DNA of 16,087 nt. Source: Lonsdalea britannica. GTDB lineage: Bacteria; Pseudomonadota; Gammaproteobacteria; Enterobacterales; Enterobacteriaceae. The position numbers were made by a program, and so were the translations under genes. The number at the start of each line of letters is the position of its first letter. Position 1 is the first letter of the stretch. Of this stretch, positions 13,504 through 16,087 are shown one piece after another. The DNA lies in the NCBI RefSeq assembly GCF_946477055.1, contig NZ_CAMKXG010000052.1, positions 1-16,087 of the forward strand, written 5' to 3'. Below the pieces are notes generated by a model. That model was not told where the DNA came from. It worked only from the letters and a program-made list of their open reading frames with translations, and did not search any database.

Positions 13504-14999
13504 TAAGCGGCCTCCTCTGCGCTATATTGCAAACGGAACTGATTGACCAACGCGAAGATGCGCAGCTGGTTGACGTAATCCGGCGGGAACAGAACATCCA
13601 GACGATTCGGGTTATCCGCGTTACGTTCAACAATCAGGTATTTTTTGAACAGGTCGTAATTTTCAACGATCCCGGCGCGCTCCATCTTGCGATAGACCGC
13701 CAGCATTTCCCCGCGGATCACTGCCGGTGTCACAATCGCCTGTCCGGCACCAAACCGCGTACCGTCGCTGGCCAGCTTATGGCGTGGGTATTTGCTGGTG
13801 ATGATTGACTTCAACTGACGCAGTACGTAGGCGCTGGTATGCAACGTTTCACTGTCCAGAAAGCTGTTGTCCGTGACACCAAACGCGTTTTTCTTGTACA
13901 TCGTGATATCGCGCTGAATGCGTAGAGAACTGCTTTCCACATACGCGGTGGCGATCCCATGAGTCAGCAACGATTGCTGTTCCGAGAAAATAAAACGCGA
14001 ACCCTTCGGCGCGGGCAATGCCCCCGTCAATTCGCCGGTTTGCGTCGGGCGGGCCGGGTCGTTGCGAATGAATCCAGCATTTCGCGCCGTGCGCAGGGCG
14101 GCCAATTCATCGGCGGTGGTATGGATGTCCGGCTCGTACCCTGCCACGGTGATGTGTTCCAGGTTAAGCGAGGAACCAAACGCCACCAGCTCAGACAGGG
14201 AACCGATCTTTGCCGAGTACACATGGCCGTATAGCTGCCGCGCATAGCCCCAACGGTCGGCCAGCTCAGCGTGAATGGTAGAAACCGACGAAGAGTCATT
14301 GAACGGGAACGCGTTGAAGTCAAACGGCTCATCCCCCATCGCCGCCACCGCGCCCGTCAGATCGGGTATACCGCTGCCGCCGCTCATGGCTTTGATATCG
14401 ATGTTAATGCCGCTCGGTGTCGTCTGGCTGCCCACCAGGCCGTAGTAGTTCAGGGCTAACGGGATCTCATTGCCAGTCAATCCTGCGTGACGCGCCGTCA
14501 GCGTTACCACGGCATCAGCGACAGCCGCCGTCACCGGCAAATCCACATTGGCATTGATAGCCGCGGATACGGTCGCTGCAACATCTGCCGCCGTTTCACC
14601 GGCGGTCACACCGGCCTGTACCAGCACATTGCCGATGTAGAGGTAGACGGTGCCGGACTCCTGCGCATTTCCGGTCAACGTCAGCGCGCCGGACGCGGCA
14701 GCGCCCGCGCTGGGTGCATCGAGGGCAATTACCCACAACTCACCGAACGGATCGATACTGCGGTAGCTGGCGACCATTCGCGCTAACTGGCTTCCGCGCC
14801 CAGCTAGACTGCCGGCAAGGCCCGCCGATGGCATAATGGTCAGAGCATTGCGCTGAATGCTCGCGTCGCTGTTGGCATAGCCAATGATCAGCGCTGGCGC
14901 AGCGCCGTCGGACGTCGTGTTCGCCGCGCTGTTATCCATTTCAGCCCAGAACAGCGGCACCTGGATATTCGACGGGATGCTGTTGAAACTGACACTCAT
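13503..14999 (-). CDS. Contractile tail sheath protein (Mu gpL-like)
   Basis: The 498-residue protein matches Mu gpL-type sheaths. It has the N-terminal SFNSIPSNIQVPLFWAEMDNS, ALIIGYANSDAS at about 36-47, an inserted beta-rich domain at about 100-190, and the conserved C-terminal core with MYKKNAFGVTDNSFLDSETL, RHKLASDGTRFGAGQAIVTP and PPDYVNQLRIFALVNQFRLQY. The sheath contracts to push the tube through the cell envelope. The start overlaps the stop of the DUF2635 gene as ATGA, with a GAGGTGAG SD a few bases upstream. It shows that the phage is a myovirus. Confidence 0.96.
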   Translation of the reverse strand: MSVSFNSIPSNIQVPLFWAEMDNSAANTTSDGAAPALIIGYANSDASIQRNALTIMPSAGLAGSLAGRGSQLARMVASYRSIDPFGELWVIALDAPSAGAAASGALTLTGNAQESGTVYLYIGNVLVQAGVTAGETAADVAATVSAAINANVDLPVTAAVADAVVTLTARHAGLTGNEIPLALNYYGLVGSQTTPSGINIDIKAMSGGSGIPDLTGAVAAMGDEPFDFNAFPFNDSSSVSTIHAELADRWGYARQLYGHVYSAKIGSLSELVAFGSSLNLEHITVAGYEPDIHTTADELAALRTARNAGFIRNDPARPTQTGELTGALPAPKGSRFIFSEQQSLLTHGIATAYVESSSLRIQRDITMYKKNAFGVTDNSFLDSETLHTSAYVLRQLKSIITSKYPRHKLASDGTRFGAGQAIVTPAVIRGEMLAVYRKMERAGIVENYDLFKKYLIVERNADNPNRLDVLFPPDYVNQLRIFALVNQFRLQYSAEEAA

Positions 15000-15175
15000 T
15001 GACTCACCTCACTGGTTTCGGTTTCTTTTTTTTTACGATCGACAATTTCCACGTCCCCGTCGTTTAAACGCCGGTACCAGTAGACATTGCCCTCTACGTT
15101 TCGCCCGGATTCAGGCAATACGTCACCTCGGGCCGGGTCAGGAACTGACCGCCCGTCTTTGGGTTTTACAAACAT
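14996..15175 (-). CDS. DUF2635 small tail protein (Mu gp38-like)
   Basis: A 59-residue gene fits exactly between the gp37-like and sheath genes. It reads MFVKPKDGRSVPDPARGDVL, then PESGRNVEGNVYWYRRLNDGDV, which is the DUF2635 pattern (MFVKP; VPDP..G..LP..G..V....YW.RRL.DGDV). Mu gp38 has the same position. It ends with an acidic/basic tail (KKKETETSEVSQ). The SD is weak, and the gene lies 5 bases after the gp37-like stop, so coupling is likely. Its function in the tail is not established. Confidence 0.92.
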   Translation of the reverse strand: MFVKPKDGRSVPDPARGDVLPESGRNVEGNVYWYRRLNDGDVEIVDRKKKETETSEVSQ

Positions 15176-15180
15176 GGGAT

Positions 15181-15744
15181 TTACTCGTTTTTGAGGGTTA
15201 TTTCGGTGTGATGCTCGATGTTGCCGTCAGGACCGTTGCCGGGATCGATATAGTCAACGTCGACGCTAATCTCCTGCAGATCATCCAACGTGTTCAGGTC
15301 TTGCTGCTGGCGCGTATCGTCCTCGCTAACTTCCAGCGTGCGGATAAAGTCGAACTGATAATAGAGACGCCCCCGATCCATCTGAATCAGTTGGCCGCCC
15401 GCATACGATATAGGATGCGCGTTATCGTCCGGCTGCCACCCCAGCAATGCCCGCCACAACTCAGAGCGAACCGTATCGACAACATCGAACGAGGCAGCCT
15501 GTCCTCGGTTATCCGGCGTGTTATTCATTACGCAGACAATCGCAAACCCTTCCGTCACGTTCTGCAAGTAATCCGTTATAGAGCGTTGCTCGTCCGCATC
15601 ATCACTGGACGGCACGACGTAGGCCGCGGGCAACAACATTTTGCCGGTTTCCGGCAGCGCCTTGAGTTCCGCAGCACCCGCTACGCGCCCCGCAAACGAT
15701 GGGCAACGCTGCCGCAAGGCGGCGATCACAATCGAGAGTTTCAT
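15181..15744 (-). CDS. Gp37/gpK-like tail terminator or completion protein
   Basis: The 187-residue protein begins MKLSIVIAALRQRCPSFAGRV and contains LPAAYVVPSSDDADE, ITDYLQNVTEGFAIVCVMNN, DTVRSELWRALLGWQPDD and GRLYYQFDF, as in Gp37-type proteins located just before the DUF2635 and sheath genes. By position it caps the tail tube end and joins it to the head, like Mu K. The frame extends 41 codons further upstream, but those bases belong to the preceding gene; the ATG at 15744 overlaps its stop as ATGA. Confidence 0.85.
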   Translation of the reverse strand: MKLSIVIAALRQRCPSFAGRVAGAAELKALPETGKMLLPAAYVVPSSDDADEQRSITDYLQNVTEGFAIVCVMNNTPDNRGQAASFDVVDTVRSELWRALLGWQPDDNAHPISYAGGQLIQMDRGRLYYQFDFIRTLEVSEDDTRQQQDLNTLDDLQEISVDVDYIDPGNGPDGNIEHHTEITLKNE

Positions 15745-16060
15745 CGCTTCTTCTTTCGTTGAGGACGCAGAGATTCCCGCAGCGCGCGGGACAACACGTA
15801 ATGTGTCCACGCTTTGCGGGATTCGAGAACCTGCGTCATATAGTTTTTGCGGGGAGCAATGCGCCACGGCGTTCCACCGGAGGCACCGCGGTGATGGCGG
15901 CGCTGCCGCACAGCTCCACGACGAACGCCATAAAACAGAAATGCCGGATAGAAAGCCCCCTGAATGGGTCTGTTGCCCTCGCCCCGCTTCTGGTTAGGTG
16001 CGATCCGTACCATCAGACCGGGACGACGTTTTGACGCCCTGGGAACGTAATAGCCAATGG
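15741..16060 (-). CDS. HK97 gp10-like head-tail/minor tail protein, 5' end missing
   Basis: The open frame continues through the ATG at 16013 to the last real base of the contig, so the N-terminus is lost to the contig end. About 106 residues are visible, starting IGYYVPRASKRRPGLMVRIA and including RPIQGAFYPAFLFYGVRRGA, which matches HK97-gp10-like proteins (PAFLEYG-type motif). The C-terminal part is basic (LRPQRKKKR). In phages of the SfV/ST64B type this gene precedes the tail terminator. Mu instead has a different J gene here, so the head is probably HK97-type. Confidence 0.75.
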
Positions 16061-16087
16061 CTGTCTCTTATACACATCTGACGCTGC
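16061..16087 (-). other. Nextera read-1 adapter (mosaic end plus adapter tail, artefact)
   Basis: The 19-base Tn5 mosaic end starting CTGTCTCTTATACACATCT is followed by GACGCTGC, the reverse complement of the end of the Nextera read-1 adapter. It is library sequence. Confidence 0.98.

Noticed and set aside
14884..15762. Long plus-strand frame of 292 codons opposite the sheath start, DUF2635 and gp37-like genes.
   Set aside because: It is the antisense shadow of well-recognised tail genes, with an arginine-rich composition and no family motifs.
1..16087. Apparent inverted repeat shared by the two ends of the window.
   Set aside because: It is the Tn5 mosaic end from library preparation, not a phage terminal repeat or an insertion sequence.
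1..16087. CRISPR arrays, tRNA or rRNA genes and insertion sequences.
   Set aside because: No regularly spaced repeats, cloverleaf-like sequence, rRNA sequence or transposase gene was found.

Overview
The window is one assembled contig from a temperate tailed phage (prophage) of a Gram-negative gammaproteobacterium. The gene set and style suggest Enterobacterales; the exact host cannot be read from the sequence. Both contig ends are untrimmed Nextera/Tn5 adapter sequence (1-17 and 16061-16087), so the ends are library artefacts and only 18-16060 is biological.

Most of the window is a contractile-tail operon on the minus strand, running from right to left in the same order as phage Mu. It contains an HK97-gp10-like protein (cut by the contig end), a gp37/K-like tail terminator, a 59-residue DUF2635/gp38 protein, sheath (gpL), tube (gpM), a frameshifted tail assembly chaperone (gp41/gp42), tape measure, gpN, gpP, spike gp45, gp46, gp47 (baseplate J), gp48, a short tail fibre and a fibre assembly protein. 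Neighbouring genes touch or overlap by a few bases, so translation is probably coupled. An HK97-type neighbour joined to a Mu-type tail resembles SfV/ST64B-like myoviruses rather than Mu itself.

The operon is interrupted between tape measure and gpN by an AT-richer block of about 2.8 kb (7877-10697). It holds a small exported OB-fold-like protein, a divergent CI/LexA-type repressor, an Arc-like ribbon-helix-helix protein and a P22 Ant-type antirepressor. The arc-ant gap carries a plus-strand promoter and terminator that would make an antisense RNA of about 63 nt over the ant ribosome binding site, the same layout as P22 sar RNA. The block therefore resembles the P22 immI region (mnt-arc-sar-ant), also embedded among late genes, but with an S24-type repressor where P22 has Mnt. 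That repressor keeps the Ser/Lys dyad but has Ala-Lys in place of the Ala-Gly scissile bond, and it has an added C-terminal tail of about 85 residues. Terminators flank the block, so late transcription probably needs antitermination to reach gpN.

The left 1.6 kb is different: AT-rich and on the plus strand. It has a decayed second CI-type repressor (297-555), then a two-gene unit of a Panacea/SocA (DUF4065) protein and a small two-helix membrane protein with its own promoter, SD and terminator. This is a probable toxin-antitoxin or phage-exclusion cargo module, convergent with the end of the tail operon.
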